DNA of 64,000 bases, taken from CAZYME01 sp964648115 (GTDB lineage: Bacteria; Pseudomonadota; Gammaproteobacteria; Legionellales; Legionellaceae). The notes under the pieces are model-generated. The model did not search any database, was not told where the DNA came from, and saw only the letters and a program-made list of their open reading frames with translations. Below, in pieces: positions 1 to 9,588 of this stretch; position 1 is the first letter of the stretch; each line of letters begins with the position of its first letter. A program made the position numbers and the translations under genes. The stretch covers positions 84,249 through 148,248 of the forward strand of contig CAZYME010000002.1 in NCBI GenBank assembly GCA_964648115.1, given 5' to 3'.

Positions 1-1
1 A

Positions 2-1582
2 GCTCTGGGGTTATATGGTCTACTCCCCTCAAACATGGAAACCTTAGAACAACAAACCCTCCGCTGCCAAGAGGCCTACTCAGCAAAACAAACCGATTTG
101 GAAAGGCATATTTATCTACGCGCCTTACAGGATCGAAATGAAGTGCTTTTTTATCGATTCATATTAGAAAACTTAGTCGAGATGATGCCCATCATTTATA
201 CCCCGGTGGTTGGTCAGGCATGTGAGATCTTTTCACATATCTATCGGCAGCCCCGCGGGTTGTTTATCAGCTATCCTGAACGCGAACAAATGGAGACCAT
301 TCTTGCAGCCGCGGCAGAAGCTAACCCCATAAGTGTGATTGTTGTCACAGATGGCGAACGCATTTTGGGGTTGGGTGACCAAGGAGCAGGGGGTCTTGGA
401 ATCCCCATTGGGAAACTATCTTTATATATTGCATGCGGTGGTATTGCACCTGAATGCACGCTACCTATTGTTTTAGATGTGGGAACCAATAATCAAGAGC
501 GGCTAAAAGACCCTGAGTATGTGGGTTGGAGACACGCCCGCGTTACAGGAAAGCAATATGATGATTTTGTTGATCGCTTTGTGCAAGGCATTAAACGCTA
601 TTTTCCTAACGTATTATTACAATTTGAAGATTTTGCACAACAACATGCGTACCCATTACTACAGCGTTACCGCGACCAACTCTGCACGTTTAACGATGAC
701 ATCCAAGGTACTGCGGCAGTCGCAGTGGCGGCCATCCTTGCTGCAACACGTGTAGCCAACGTCCTTTTGAAAGATCAACGCGTTGCTCTTTTAGGTGCCG
801 GCTCAGCAGGCTGTGGCATCAGTGAGCAAATCGTGCATGCTATGATGCACCAAGGGTTAAGTGAACAGGAAGCACGCTCCCGTTTTTACCTCGTGGATAG
901 AAACGGCTTACTGCATGATGGCATGCCTGAACTGCTTCCTTTTCAGAAGCCATTTGCACGCTCACAAAAGACGCTACAGGATTGGAAGCTTGAAAAACCT
1001 GGTAACATAAGCCTCCTGGATGTGGTTAACAATGCAAAACCGACCATATTGTTGGGGGTATCCGGCCAACCAAGTCAATTTACTGAAACAATGGTGCGCA
1101 CGATGGCTGGTTACTGTAAGCGCCCTATTATTTTCCCCCTATCAAATCCCACATCCAGAGCCGAGGCCACACCAAATGATTTACTGACCTGGACAGCCGG
1201 CCAAGCCTTGGTTGCTACGGGTAGTCCTTTTGACCCAATAAAGCTTGGCAACCGTCAAATTAATATTGCTCAATGTAACAATTCTTATATCTTCCCTGGG
1301 GTCGGCCTTGGCATCGTCGCGGGTAAAGCACGCCGAGTTAGTGACCGTATGATGATGGCTGCAGCCATCGCAGTAAGCGAGCTCGCTCCTGCTGTGAAGA
1401 CCGGCGAAGGGAGATTGTTGCCTGAATTATCAACGATTAGGGATGTGAGCAAGCATATTGCTAAAGCGGTGATCTTACAGGGGATAAAGGACGGATATAT
1501 TGATACGATGACGGAGAAACAGATAGAAAAAGCAGTGGAGAAAACGATGTGGTATCCGGAATATGTGCGTTTTGAGGTTTAA
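2..1582 (+). CDS. maeA: NAD-dependent malic enzyme, 5'-truncated by window edge
   Basis: Oxidatively decarboxylates malate to pyruvate with NAD+, a cytosolic step linking the TCA cycle to pyruvate. The reading frame is open back to base 2 and the residues before the ATG at 35 (ALGLYGLLPSN) match the LLGLLP stretch preceding that point in E. coli MaeA, so the ATG at 35 is internal and about 40-50 N-terminal residues lie outside the window. Counting from that ATG, the catalytic Tyr is in IIYTPVVG (about 55), the Lys in GIPIGKLSLY (about 127), metal ligands in LQFEDF and NDDIQGTA, and the NAD Rossmann motif is LLGAGSAGCG (about 254). The C terminus is intact. A repeat copy follows directly. Confidence 0.95.
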   Translation, partial: ALGLYGLLPSNMETLEQQTLRCQEAYSAKQTDLERHIYLRALQDRNEVLFYRFILENLVEMMPIIYTPVVGQACEIFSHIYRQPRGLFISYPEREQMETILAAAAEANPISVIVVTDGERILGLGDQGAGGLGIPIGKLSLYIACGGIAPECTLPIVLDVGTNNQERLKDPEYVGWRHARVTGKQYDDFVDRFVQGIKRYFPNVLLQFEDFAQQHAYPLLQRYRDQLCTFNDDIQGTAAVAVAAILAATRVANVLLKDQRVALLGAGSAGCGISEQIVHAMMHQGLSEQEARSRFYLVDRNGLLHDGMPELLPFQKPFARSQKTLQDWKLEKPGNISLLDVVNNAKPTILLGVSGQPSQFTETMVRTMAGYCKRPIIFPLSNPTSRAEATPNDLLTWTAGQALVATGSPFDPIKLGNRQINIAQCNNSYIFPGVGLGIVAGKARRVSDRMMMAAAIAVSELAPAVKTGEGRLLPELSTIRDVSKHIAKAVILQGIKDGYIDTMTEKQIEKAVEKTMWYPEYVRFEV

Positions 1583-1588
1583 GCCCCC

Positions 1589-1682
1589 GAATCCGAGCCA
1601 CGACCGTAAGGGAGCGGAACAATTGGTTTCTCACTGATGCATTAGCAACTGTTCCGCTCCCTTACGGTCGCGGCTCGGATTC
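1589..1682. repeat. 94-bp palindromic repeat, family R1 (copy a)
   Basis: The outer 11 bases, GAATCCGAGCC and GGCTCGGATTC, are perfect inverted repeats. The arms continue through a CGACCGTAAGGGAGCGGAAC-type stem around a short centre (ACTGATGCATTAGCAACT). A second copy with the same arms and centre lies at 12713-12803. It could fold into a long hairpin and may stop transcription after maeA, but no U-run follows the stem. Confidence 0.9.
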
Positions 1683-1698
1683 CAGAAAGGAGATAAAT

Positions 1699-3270
1699 GT
1701 GCGTCGTCAATGGTATTTAAGTTTTGGGATCGTTCTGCTGGCAGTGCTTCTGATCCTCGTCATGCTGCACGATGCAGTTTGGTTTTTGATTTTTCTCGCT
1801 CCCATTGTCTTACTGTGGATTTATGATTTAGTACAGACTAAACGAACCCTGCTCCGCAACTTTCCCGTTCTGGGGCATATCCGTTATGTTTTGGAATTCC
1901 TTCGCCCTGAAATTCAACAGTATTTTATTGCGAGTGATGAAGAAGAGAGGCCCTTCAATCGCGAAATACGCTCTATCGTCTATCAACGTGCTAAAAATGT
2001 ACGTGACACCGTACCCTTTGGTACCGAGCGAGATATTCTGCAAATTGGCTACACCTGGGTACTCCATTCTTTAAGCCCGAAACAAGCCTCGGAAGTGGAA
2101 CCACGCGTCATTGTGGGAGGGCCGGATTGCAAAAAACCCTATAGTGCTTCACGACTTAATATTTCAGCCATGAGTTTTGGTTCTTTATCACCTAATGCGC
2201 TTATGGCATTAAATAAAGGCGCTCAGCTTGGTGGCTTCGCTCATAACACAGGTGAGGGAGGCCTTAGCCCATACCATTTACAAGGTGGAGATATTATTTT
2301 TCAGCTAGGGACTGCCTATTTTGGCTGCCGCGATGACAAAGGCGGATTTGATGAAAAAGAGTTTGCGGTAGAAGCAAACCGAGATGAAGTAAAAATGATT
2401 GAAATCAAATTATCGCAGGGTGCAAAACCGTCCCATGGCGGCATTTTACCAGCGGCCAAATTGACTCCAGAAATTGCAAAAGTTCGTAAGGTACAAATGG
2501 GCCATGATGTAATATCTCCAGCCGCCCACTCTGCTTTTAATTCACCTGTGGGATTATTGCAGTTCATAAAAAAATTACGTGAATTAACTGGCGGAAAACC
2601 GATTGGATTTAAGCTATGTGTGGGCCGCAAAGATGAATTTTTAGGCATATGCAAAGCAATGATCGAAACCAATATTTTACCAGATTTTATCACTGTAGAT
2701 GGTGCAGAAGGTGGAACTGGCGCCGCCCCCCTAGAATTTACTAACCATATAGGAGAGCCCTTAGAAGCAGGTTTGGTGTTTGTTCACAATGCGCTGGTAG
2801 GAATTAATGTACGGGATAAAATTCGTATTATTTGTAGCGGTAAAGTAGCCACAGGGTTTGATATGGTGGAAAAAATCGCTCTTGGTGCAGATATGTGTAA
2901 CTCCGCACGAGCCATGATGATGTCACTCGGCTGTGTTCAATCCAAACAATGCAACGCTAACACCTGCCCAACTGGTATTGCTACTCAGAACCCTCGCTTA
3001 CAATATGGACTAGTCGTAGATGAAAAAAAACATCGAGTCGACAACTTCCATCGCAATACCATGAAAAGTTTTATGGAGATAGTGGGAGCGATGGGTCTGA
3101 CCAATCCTAGTGAACTAAAACCAAACTTCCTTATGCGGCGCATTGACGACGCGTGTGTAAAACCATTTGATGAAATCCATACTTACTTACAACCGGGACA
3201 ACTCTTAGGACCTGATATTCCTGCAAACTTTAAAAAATATTGGGAACTAGCAGATTCAGGGAGATTTTAA
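1699..3270 (+). CDS. FMN-binding glutamate synthase-domain protein, membrane-anchored
   Basis: 523 residues with a GTG start, preceded by AAGGAG at 1687-1692. The N terminus has two hydrophobic segments (about 7-22 and 26-42), so the protein is probably tethered to the inner membrane. The rest is the GltB central/FMN domain: SAMSFGSLSPNA (about 155), GEGGLSPYH, SQGAKPSHGGILPAAK, DGAEGGTGAAP and SGKVATGFD. Cysteines 412, 418 and 423 (spacing CX5CX4C) fit the 3Fe-4S ligands of glutamate synthase. There is no glutaminase domain, so it is not a full GOGAT and its substrate is unknown. Stand-alone proteins of this family are widespread. It is first in an operon with the next three genes (gap of 1 base, then overlaps). 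Confidence 0.9.
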   Translation: MRRQWYLSFGIVLLAVLLILVMLHDAVWFLIFLAPIVLLWIYDLVQTKRTLLRNFPVLGHIRYVLEFLRPEIQQYFIASDEEERPFNREIRSIVYQRAKNVRDTVPFGTERDILQIGYTWVLHSLSPKQASEVEPRVIVGGPDCKKPYSASRLNISAMSFGSLSPNALMALNKGAQLGGFAHNTGEGGLSPYHLQGGDIIFQLGTAYFGCRDDKGGFDEKEFAVEANRDEVKMIEIKLSQGAKPSHGGILPAAKLTPEIAKVRKVQMGHDVISPAAHSAFNSPVGLLQFIKKLRELTGGKPIGFKLCVGRKDEFLGICKAMIETNILPDFITVDGAEGGTGAAPLEFTNHIGEPLEAGLVFVHNALVGINVRDKIRIICSGKVATGFDMVEKIALGADMCNSARAMMMSLGCVQSKQCNANTCPTGIATQNPRLQYGLVVDEKKHRVDNFHRNTMKSFMEIVGAMGLTNPSELKPNFLMRRIDDACVKPFDEIHTYLQPGQLLGPDIPANFKKYWELADSGRF

Positions 3271-3271
3271 A

Positions 3272-4531
3272 ATGATTAATCCACTTAAATATACCCCCAA
3301 AGGCGATAAACACAATTCGGATTATTTTGACGAATACCGCATCAAAATATATGAGAGACGCATTGCTAGTGGTTTAGAGGATTTATTAGGTGATATATGT
3401 GGGATAGTTGTCCAAATACAAACAGGGGATGCTATCCAATATTTGAAAGAATTATCGATTATGACGCCCTATCGCTATCATGCAGGCTACCTCAGCGATA
3501 CACACAAAATTTATTGCCTAGTGAATAAGAAAAACACCCCCGCTTTTTTCGTTACCGAGCCGTTAGATCCCCATTTTAAAGATGACATTACCCGTATCAA
3601 CAAAATGTACCCTAACGCGCGAGAAAAATTCAATGCACGGTATGTCGGTGAGATATTTAAAACCAAAGACAAAAATGAAACGAAGAAGATTTTAATGTCT
3701 CATGATATAAAATTTCATAGCTCAGACATGGTAGAAAATAAATTCTATTGCAACCCGCATTTTGAATTTACCCGTATGTCTGATCTAACATTTAATAGCG
3801 TTGGCTATACGCACGACGATATTTTTGATTTTGAGAAACTCGAGTTAGGTCAAAAATTTAGTTTGACCAAAGCCGAGCTAGCTGAACTGGAAAAAGTGGA
3901 CAAATTTACGCAAGATGTCGGCATTAAACCACTTATCAAAGGCATTGATCACATGGCGACACGTATTTTAGCCGGTGAGCGAGAAGACGCCATTTTAGAA
4001 TTTTTATGTCTTTCAAATTATTATTTTTGGGGCGCTTATAGCATCAGCGAAATGAACTCGTCTACCAACGTCAATCGCGTGCCACACGGCAACGACATAC
4101 GCTCTCCCGCAAAAGTATTTACCGCTAACAATACCCCATATATGGTTAATTCATTTAAAAATCTTCCTATGCCTACTGAAGATTTCGTACGTAATTACGG
4201 ACGTCGCATGCACCATATTGCCATGGAAGTTGTTGATGGCGACCATGCTAAGGGCGGCAAAAATATTGATTTTGTAATTGATACATTACGGGACAAAGCG
4301 CAGGTTCCATTTTTAGCGAAGGTATTCGGCGAATGTGCTGATCAACCTGATTTGCAACAAATCTTCTCCAAACACTCTCAGCTTTCTTTGCTGATCACAG
4401 AATATGTAGAGCGCTGCCATGGTTTCGATGGCTTTTTTACTAAAGAAAATGTGGCAGCACTCACAGAAGCCGCGGGATTGGATGAAGCTGTTAAAGTTCA
4501 TAATCAAAAACATGGAGTGGTAGGTGATTGA
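3272..4531 (+). CDS. Uncharacterised protein with HPPD/VOC-like C-terminal part
   Basis: 419 residues; I do not recognise a named family. The C-terminal third (about 310-400) reads like the catalytic half of 4-hydroxyphenylpyruvate dioxygenase. MHHIAMEV would hold a metal His, DLQQIFSK resembles the HPPD LQIFTKP motif, LLITEYVER would hold the Glu, and GFDGFFTKENVAAL resembles the HPPD tail. A VOC-fold metalloenzyme is therefore possible, but this is inference from motif spacing. It starts one base after the glutamate-synthase-domain gene and overlaps the acetyl-CoA synthetase gene by 8 bases, so the three are very probably co-transcribed and functionally connected. Confidence 0.8.
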   Translation: MINPLKYTPKGDKHNSDYFDEYRIKIYERRIASGLEDLLGDICGIVVQIQTGDAIQYLKELSIMTPYRYHAGYLSDTHKIYCLVNKKNTPAFFVTEPLDPHFKDDITRINKMYPNAREKFNARYVGEIFKTKDKNETKKILMSHDIKFHSSDMVENKFYCNPHFEFTRMSDLTFNSVGYTHDDIFDFEKLELGQKFSLTKAELAELEKVDKFTQDVGIKPLIKGIDHMATRILAGEREDAILEFLCLSNYYFWGAYSISEMNSSTNVNRVPHGNDIRSPAKVFTANNTPYMVNSFKNLPMPTEDFVRNYGRRMHHIAMEVVDGDHAKGGKNIDFVIDTLRDKAQVPFLAKVFGECADQPDLQQIFSKHSQLSLLITEYVERCHGFDGFFTKENVAALTEAAGLDEAVKVHNQKHGVVGD

Positions 4532-6455
4532 TATTCGACAACGAGCAGTACCTCCTGAATTTGCCAAGCGTGCTCATATTAATGAAAAACAATACCATGC
4601 ATTATATCAACGCTCAGTGCGTGATCCTGCTGGGTTTTGGGGAGAGTATGCCAAACAATTTATTTCCTGGGCAGCACCTTGGCAAGCTGTTACCAGCGGT
4701 GATTTTACTACATCGGATGTAAAGTGGTTTATCAATGGCAAATTAAATGCCTGTTATAACTGCGTCGATCGCCATCTAGAAACGCGTTCGGGGCAAATTG
4801 CCATTATTTGGGAAGGCAATGAGCCTAACGAAACGCAATTTATCACTTATCAAGAATTGTATGAACGCATATGTAAACTTGCCAATGTCTTAAAAAAACA
4901 AGGCATTAAAAAAGGTGATCGCGTCTGTATATATTTACCTATGATTCCAGAAGCAATTATTGCAATGCTTGCTTGTGCACGTATAGGCGCAATCCACTCG
5001 GTTGTGTTTGGTGGCTTCTCTCCAGAAGCATTAAAAACACGTATTCTCGATGCCGATTGTTGCTTGCTTATTACCGCTGATGAAAGTGTACGTGGCGAAA
5101 AAATTATTCCATTTAAAAAAAACAGTGACTTAGCATTACAAGGGTGCCCAAATGTTAGGCATGTTATTGTAGTAAAACATACAAGCAATCTCATTGACTG
5201 GAATAAAACTCGAGATATCTGGTATCACGAAGCCGTAGCAGAGGCTGATGAATATTGCCCTCTAGAACAAATGGATTCAGCCGATCCCTTATTTATCCTT
5301 TACACATCAGGTTCAACTGGGAAACCCAAAGGCGTCTTACATAGCACCGGTGGCTACATGGTTTACACCGCCATGACGTATTACTATATTTTTGATTACC
5401 ATGATGGGGATGTGTATTGGTGTAGTGCCGATGTAGGCTGGATTACGGGGCATTCTTATATTGTTTACGGGCCTCTTGCTAACGGGGCTACCACCCTACT
5501 CTTTGATGGCGTGCCTAATTATCCAACATTCTCTCGTTATTGGGAGATCGTTGATAAACATAAGGTCAATATTTTTTATACTTCACCCACAGCGCTTCGA
5601 GCCCTTCGCCGCGAGGGGGATAGCTGGGTACAGAAATCCAGCCGAAAAAGTCTCAAATTATTAGGAAGCGTTGGTGAGCCTATCAACCCAGATGTGTGGG
5701 AGTGGTATTTTGAAGTTGTAGGTGAAAAACGTTGTCCGATAGTAAATACCTGGTGGCAAACCGAAACAGGAGGCGCCCTGCTTACGCAGCTACCCGGCGC
5801 AACACCTATGATACCAGGATCGGGTGGTTGGCCATTTTTTGGTATTGTGCCTGAAGTAATAAATGACCATGGCAAACCACTGAAAGTTAATCAGCAAGGA
5901 AAATTAGTTATCAAAAAACCCTGGCCGGGCTTAATGAAAACCATTTATGGCGATCACCAACGCTTTATAGATACTTATTTGAAGCCATCCCCAGGTAACT
6001 ACTTGACAGGGGATGGTGCATATCGTGAATCTACTGGTGATTTCTGGATTACTGGGCGCAGTGATGATGTCATCAAAGTTTCAGGGCATCGCATCGGTAC
6101 AGAAGAAGTAGAAAGTGCTTTAATTTCGCATCCCGCTATTTCTGAAGCAGGTGTTGTGGGTGCTCCTCATGAGATTAAGGGTGAATGCATTTATGCCTTC
6201 GTGATAACTAAAGCCCACATAAAACCAGATGAAACTTTAAAAAGAGAATTGATCCAACATATCAGAGAAAAAATTGGGCCACTTGCCACTCCTGAAAAAA
6301 TCCAGTGGGCGTCAGCTCTCCCCAAAACACGCTCAGGCAAAATAATGCGGCGTCTTTTACGCAAAATTGCCAGCAATGAGCTTGATGATCTAGGCGATAC
6401 TTCTACCTTGGCCGATCCCAGCGTTGTAGAAACATTGATTAAGGAAAGTAAATGA
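4524..6455 (+). CDS. acs: Acetyl-CoA synthetase (AMP-forming)
   Basis: 643 residues, close to the 652 of E. coli Acs. It activates acetate to acetyl-CoA via acetyl-AMP. The P-loop-like motif YTSGSTGKPKGVLH is at about 260 and WWQTETGG, including the Trp that restricts the acyl pocket to acetate, at about 410. The hinge/A8 region GRSDDVIKVSGHRIG is at about 511, and the catalytic, acetylation-sensitive Lys606 sits in PKTRSGKIMRR. The STGKPKGVLHSTGGY wording is nearer to Acs than to PrpE, though another short acyl substrate is possible. The GTG start overlaps the end of the preceding gene and has GGAG at 4514-4517. Its stop overlaps the next start (ATGA), suggesting translational coupling. Confidence 0.92.
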   Translation: MIDIRQRAVPPEFAKRAHINEKQYHALYQRSVRDPAGFWGEYAKQFISWAAPWQAVTSGDFTTSDVKWFINGKLNACYNCVDRHLETRSGQIAIIWEGNEPNETQFITYQELYERICKLANVLKKQGIKKGDRVCIYLPMIPEAIIAMLACARIGAIHSVVFGGFSPEALKTRILDADCCLLITADESVRGEKIIPFKKNSDLALQGCPNVRHVIVVKHTSNLIDWNKTRDIWYHEAVAEADEYCPLEQMDSADPLFILYTSGSTGKPKGVLHSTGGYMVYTAMTYYYIFDYHDGDVYWCSADVGWITGHSYIVYGPLANGATTLLFDGVPNYPTFSRYWEIVDKHKVNIFYTSPTALRALRREGDSWVQKSSRKSLKLLGSVGEPINPDVWEWYFEVVGEKRCPIVNTWWQTETGGALLTQLPGATPMIPGSGGWPFFGIVPEVINDHGKPLKVNQQGKLVIKKPWPGLMKTIYGDHQRFIDTYLKPSPGNYLTGDGAYRESTGDFWITGRSDDVIKVSGHRIGTEEVESALISHPAISEAGVVGAPHEIKGECIYAFVITKAHIKPDETLKRELIQHIREKIGPLATPEKIQWASALPKTRSGKIMRRLLRKIASNELDDLGDTSTLADPSVVETLIKESK

Positions 6456-7828
6456 ATCAGACAGTATTTGTGAACCGTATTTTGAACATGAAGCAAATTA
6501 AGTACATTGGCTTGGACATGGACCACACACTGATTCGCTATAAAACAAAAAATTTCGAAACCTTGGTGTACCAACTCATTGTCGAGGAACTTATTAATAA
6601 TAAAAAATATCCGAAAACCATTAAAAAATTTAACTTTAACTTTGATGATGCCATCCGTGGTTTAGTCGTTGACAGTAAAAATGGCAATATATTAAAACTA
6701 AGCCGTTATGGGGCGATTCGTCAGAGTTACCATGGCACTAAAAAAATTAGTTATCCTGAGCAAAAGCAGTTTTACCGTAGTATCTATGTTGACTTAGGTG
6801 ACCCCAATTACATGGCTATCGATACCTCTTTCTCCATAGCTTTTTGTGTTTTATATGGTCAACTTGTTGATTTAAAAGACGAATTTCCACATGAATTACC
6901 TAATTATAGCAGCATAGCGTTGGATGTTTTAAGCAGTGTTGACCGGGTGCATGCTGATGGGAGTTTAAAAAAATTCATTTGCGAAAATCTCGATCAATTT
7001 GTCATTAAAGAGGAAGCTGTTGTTGAAGGCCTTAAACAATTTACCCGCCACGGTAAAAAAATATTTATTCTCACCAATTCAGAATATTTTTATACGAAAC
7101 TTTTATTAGATTATGCCGTCAACCCTTTTTTGGAGAAGGGCGAGACATGGCAAGATTTATTTGAATACACGATTACCTTGGCTAACAAGCCTCGCTTTTT
7201 CTACGATAAGCTGCGATTTTTAAAGATTAATCCTGATACGGGTTGTATGACCAACATCATAGGCAACATTACTCCGGGTATTTATCAAGGAGGCCATGCC
7301 ACCAAATTTACGGATGATTTAGCGCTAAAAGGCGATGAAATTTTATACATTGGTGACCATATATATGGAGACATCCTAAGATTGAAAAAAGACTGTAACT
7401 GGCGAACAGCGCTTGTGGTTGAGGATTTGGGGGAAGAAATAGCTGCCCAGAAAAAAGCCTTGCCAATAGAACAGGAAATTGCTGCCAATATGGATATTAA
7501 AAAAGGGTTGGAGCAAGATTATATAAACCTGCATACACAAGGCATCGATGAAAAAACCGATAAATACGATACCCGTTTACATGAGCTTCAGAGCCAAATT
7601 ACAACCATCGACCAAAAAATATCAAAATTATTAGAAGCTCAACATGCTTTCTTTAATCCAAAATGGGAACGTGTATTTCGAGCAGGTGCTGAGGAGAGTT
7701 ATTTTGCCTACCAAGTGGAACGCTATGCATGTATTTATATGGAAAAATTATCCGATCTTCTCGAGCATTCTCCGTTAACTTATTTTCGTTCTAATCGAAG
7801 GTTATTGGCTCATGATTTGGAAGTGTAG
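6452..7828 (+). CDS. HAD-superfamily 5'-nucleotidase (cN-II-like)
   Basis: 458 residues of the HAD-IG purine 5'-nucleotidase family (5_nucleotid), related to eukaryotic cytosolic nucleotidase II. The catalytic DMDHT motif has its nucleophile Asp at 22 and acid/base Asp at 24. Motif II is FILTNSE (about 205-211) and the acidic motif IGDHIYGDI is near 300. A polar, probably helical stretch of about 340-400 (many K/E/Q) precedes the C-terminal part. A second in-frame Met at residue 13 is a possible start, but the ATGA overlap with acs favours the first. It closes the operon, and a GTAGGTTGGGT palindrome follows. Confidence 0.88.
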   Translation: MNQTVFVNRILNMKQIKYIGLDMDHTLIRYKTKNFETLVYQLIVEELINNKKYPKTIKKFNFNFDDAIRGLVVDSKNGNILKLSRYGAIRQSYHGTKKISYPEQKQFYRSIYVDLGDPNYMAIDTSFSIAFCVLYGQLVDLKDEFPHELPNYSSIALDVLSSVDRVHADGSLKKFICENLDQFVIKEEAVVEGLKQFTRHGKKIFILTNSEYFYTKLLLDYAVNPFLEKGETWQDLFEYTITLANKPRFFYDKLRFLKINPDTGCMTNIIGNITPGIYQGGHATKFTDDLALKGDEILYIGDHIYGDILRLKKDCNWRTALVVEDLGEEIAAQKKALPIEQEIAANMDIKKGLEQDYINLHTQGIDEKTDKYDTRLHELQSQITTIDQKISKLLEAQHAFFNPKWERVFRAGAEESYFAYQVERYACIYMEKLSDLLEHSPLTYFRSNRRLLAHDLEV

Positions 7829-7855
7829 AAATCCATGGAGTCAAAACTTCCTAGC

Positions 7856-7882
7856 GTAGGTTGGGTCAATGACCCAACCTAC
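7856..7882. repeat. GTAGGTTGGGT palindrome, family R2
   Basis: A 27-base near-perfect palindrome with arms GTAGGTTGGGTC and GACCCAACCTAC around AAT. Related copies lie at 14474-14514, 26601-26654, 33286-33343, 39455-39648 (interrupted) and 43947-43972. This copy separates two convergent genes. Confidence 0.9.
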
Positions 7883-7889
7883 TTTGCTA

Positions 7890-8822
7890 TTAGTTAGGTC
7901 CTGTGGGGACTATAGTTGGAGAAACGGCCTCAATATTTCGGGACATACCTCTAGCAAATATCCCAACTTTAGTAAGACCCGTTAAAGCGGCAACCGTAGT
8001 CATCAGTCCTACTCCTCCTGAAACATTAGCTGACATGGCTCCTAAAGCAGCCACACCTACCAAACCAGCGCTCGTAACACAGTCCATAAAAAATGAATTT
8101 TTCGGTTGACGCTCTAAAGCAATACATTCACGAAGCTGTGCATTTAACTCTTTCTTACGGCTAAGCGTTGCTTTTTCAGCTGGAGTAGGCAACAGAGCAG
8201 GATCAACAGCCCCGATCCATTCGAGATTACGCCCGCCTTCATTAAAATCCAAACCCTTACCTAATATAAATGCATCTGGGCTGATCGTAAAACCTGTAAG
8301 AACCGCGTCACGTTTCCTAGGCTGCTTTTTATCGACCAACGCTATCATGTCCCCACCTCTACCACCTCTACGAGCACATAGATCTAGAAGTCCTAAATAG
8401 GTCTGGCCTTTATCTATAACGTCTTCTAAAAAGAATATATCTCTAGCGCCCCAAGAAACTTTTTCCTTCCCCTCAGCCTCTTCAGAAATAAAAAGTGCCC
8501 CAGAGGATGTGTCATGGTAACTGCTAGTGCTAATACTTGCAGATTGAAACCTAAACTTCAGCGCTTTCAGCTCTTTCATGAATAAATCTGCAAAGGGAAC
8601 AGCACCCTCCCTCACAGTAACCAATACAGGGTTTTTTACTTTACAATCACGAGCAAATTCAGCTGCCATTTCTTTGACCCGCTGCTCGATATTTACTTGA
8701 GTCAACTCAACATTATTTTCGTCGAAAACAGGTTTTAACCCCTGCGTAATTCGCGTTTCAATTTCAAACTCTAGATTATGTATCTCTTCTAGTTCGCGTT
8801 CTATTTCCGCTCTTGTAGCCAT
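7890..8822 (-). CDS. HPRT-like phosphoribosyltransferase with C-terminal hydrophobic tail
   Basis: 310 residues, starting at the ATG at 8822, which has GGAG six bases upstream; an upstream Met at 8921 has no such support. Residues 60-205 match hypoxanthine phosphoribosyltransferase: VTVREGAVPFADL (about 68), SSYHDTSSG (about 100), the PRPP-binding loop FLEDVIDKGQTY (131-142) and LVDKKQP. The C-terminal signature LGKGLDFNEGGRNLEWIG resembles the HPRT YGLDYNEKYRNLPYIG motif. Standard HPRTs end here at about 180-190 residues; this one continues with about 105 more, including a Gly/Ala/Val-rich hydrophobic stretch at 246-290 that could span or associate with a membrane. A 50-residue helical N-terminal extension is also unusual. 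Substrate unknown. Confidence 0.82.
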   Translation of the reverse strand: MATRAEIERELEEIHNLEFEIETRITQGLKPVFDENNVELTQVNIEQRVKEMAAEFARDCKVKNPVLVTVREGAVPFADLFMKELKALKFRFQSASISTSSYHDTSSGALFISEEAEGKEKVSWGARDIFFLEDVIDKGQTYLGLLDLCARRGGRGGDMIALVDKKQPRKRDAVLTGFTISPDAFILGKGLDFNEGGRNLEWIGAVDPALLPTPAEKATLSRKKELNAQLRECIALERQPKNSFFMDCVTSAGLVGVAALGAMSANVSGGVGLMTTVAALTGLTKVGIFARGMSRNIEAVSPTIVPTGPN

Positions 8823-9032
8823 TTCCCACTCCACGTTATTCTTTGCGCAAAATATTCTACGATAACATCCCAAATAGCAAGTATTTTTTGCGGGCAGTGT
8901 GTATCTTGAGTGCCCTCTCAAAAAAATTGATTAAGACACTTATCGTAGCGGGAATAGATGTATAAGAACCACCATCTTGTTCAATTTTTTCCAATAATAG
9001 TTTATCCTATCCGCCTTAATCAGCCGGAATTA

Positions 9033-9587
9033 ATGATGCAATCCATATGTGTTTATTTAGGCGCAAAGCCTGGTAACAGCCCTCGTTTTAGGGAAGTTAC
9101 CACCATGTTAGGCCATGCAATTGCAGAAGCTGGATATCGCCTCGTCTATGGCGGCTCTAGCCAAGGTCTAATGGGCGTATTAGCAAATGCTGCCCAAGCT
9201 CGAGGTGGCATGGTCACGGGCATCATCCCACATAGCCTGATTCCCAAAGAAAAACCCTTAAGTACCTTGGACAAATTAATTATCACCGACTCTATGCGAG
9301 AAAGAAAACACTTGATGGAACAGCAAGCTGATGCGTTTATTGTTATGCCAGGTGGTCTTGGTACATTGGAAGAAGCGTTCGAAACTTGGTGTGCTGTTAA
9401 AATGGAGCTGATCAACAAGCCCATCGGCTTTTTAAACATTGATGGCTTTTTTGATGGTTTATTTTCATTTATCACCCACTGCGTAAATTGTGATTTTCTT
9501 TCCCAAAGCCACGCGCGAATACCTAAAATAAACGCCGATCCAAAAGGCTTGCTCGACGCCCTTTTACCATCTGAAGTGCTGGCATAA
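9033..9587 (+). CDS. LOG family protein (TIGR00730-type nucleotide phosphoribohydrolase)
   Basis: 184 residues. LOG-family enzymes release a base from nucleoside 5'-monophosphates (cytokinin-activating in plants, general nucleotide salvage or stress roles in bacteria). The hallmarks are present: VYGGSSQGLMG, SMRERKHLM and the catalytic/phosphate motif PGGLGTLEEAFETW. Tandem ATGs lie at 9033 and 9036, and the family N terminus (QSICVYLGAKPG) begins right there, so the longer frame from 8958 is not used. It heads a tight run into thiE (1 base after its stop), so it may be co-expressed with thiamine salvage. Confidence 0.88.
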   Translation: MMQSICVYLGAKPGNSPRFREVTTMLGHAIAEAGYRLVYGGSSQGLMGVLANAAQARGGMVTGIIPHSLIPKEKPLSTLDKLIITDSMRERKHLMEQQADAFIVMPGGLGTLEEAFETWCAVKMELINKPIGFLNIDGFFDGLFSFITHCVNCDFLSQSHARIPKINADPKGLLDALLPSEVLA

Positions 9588-9588
9588 C

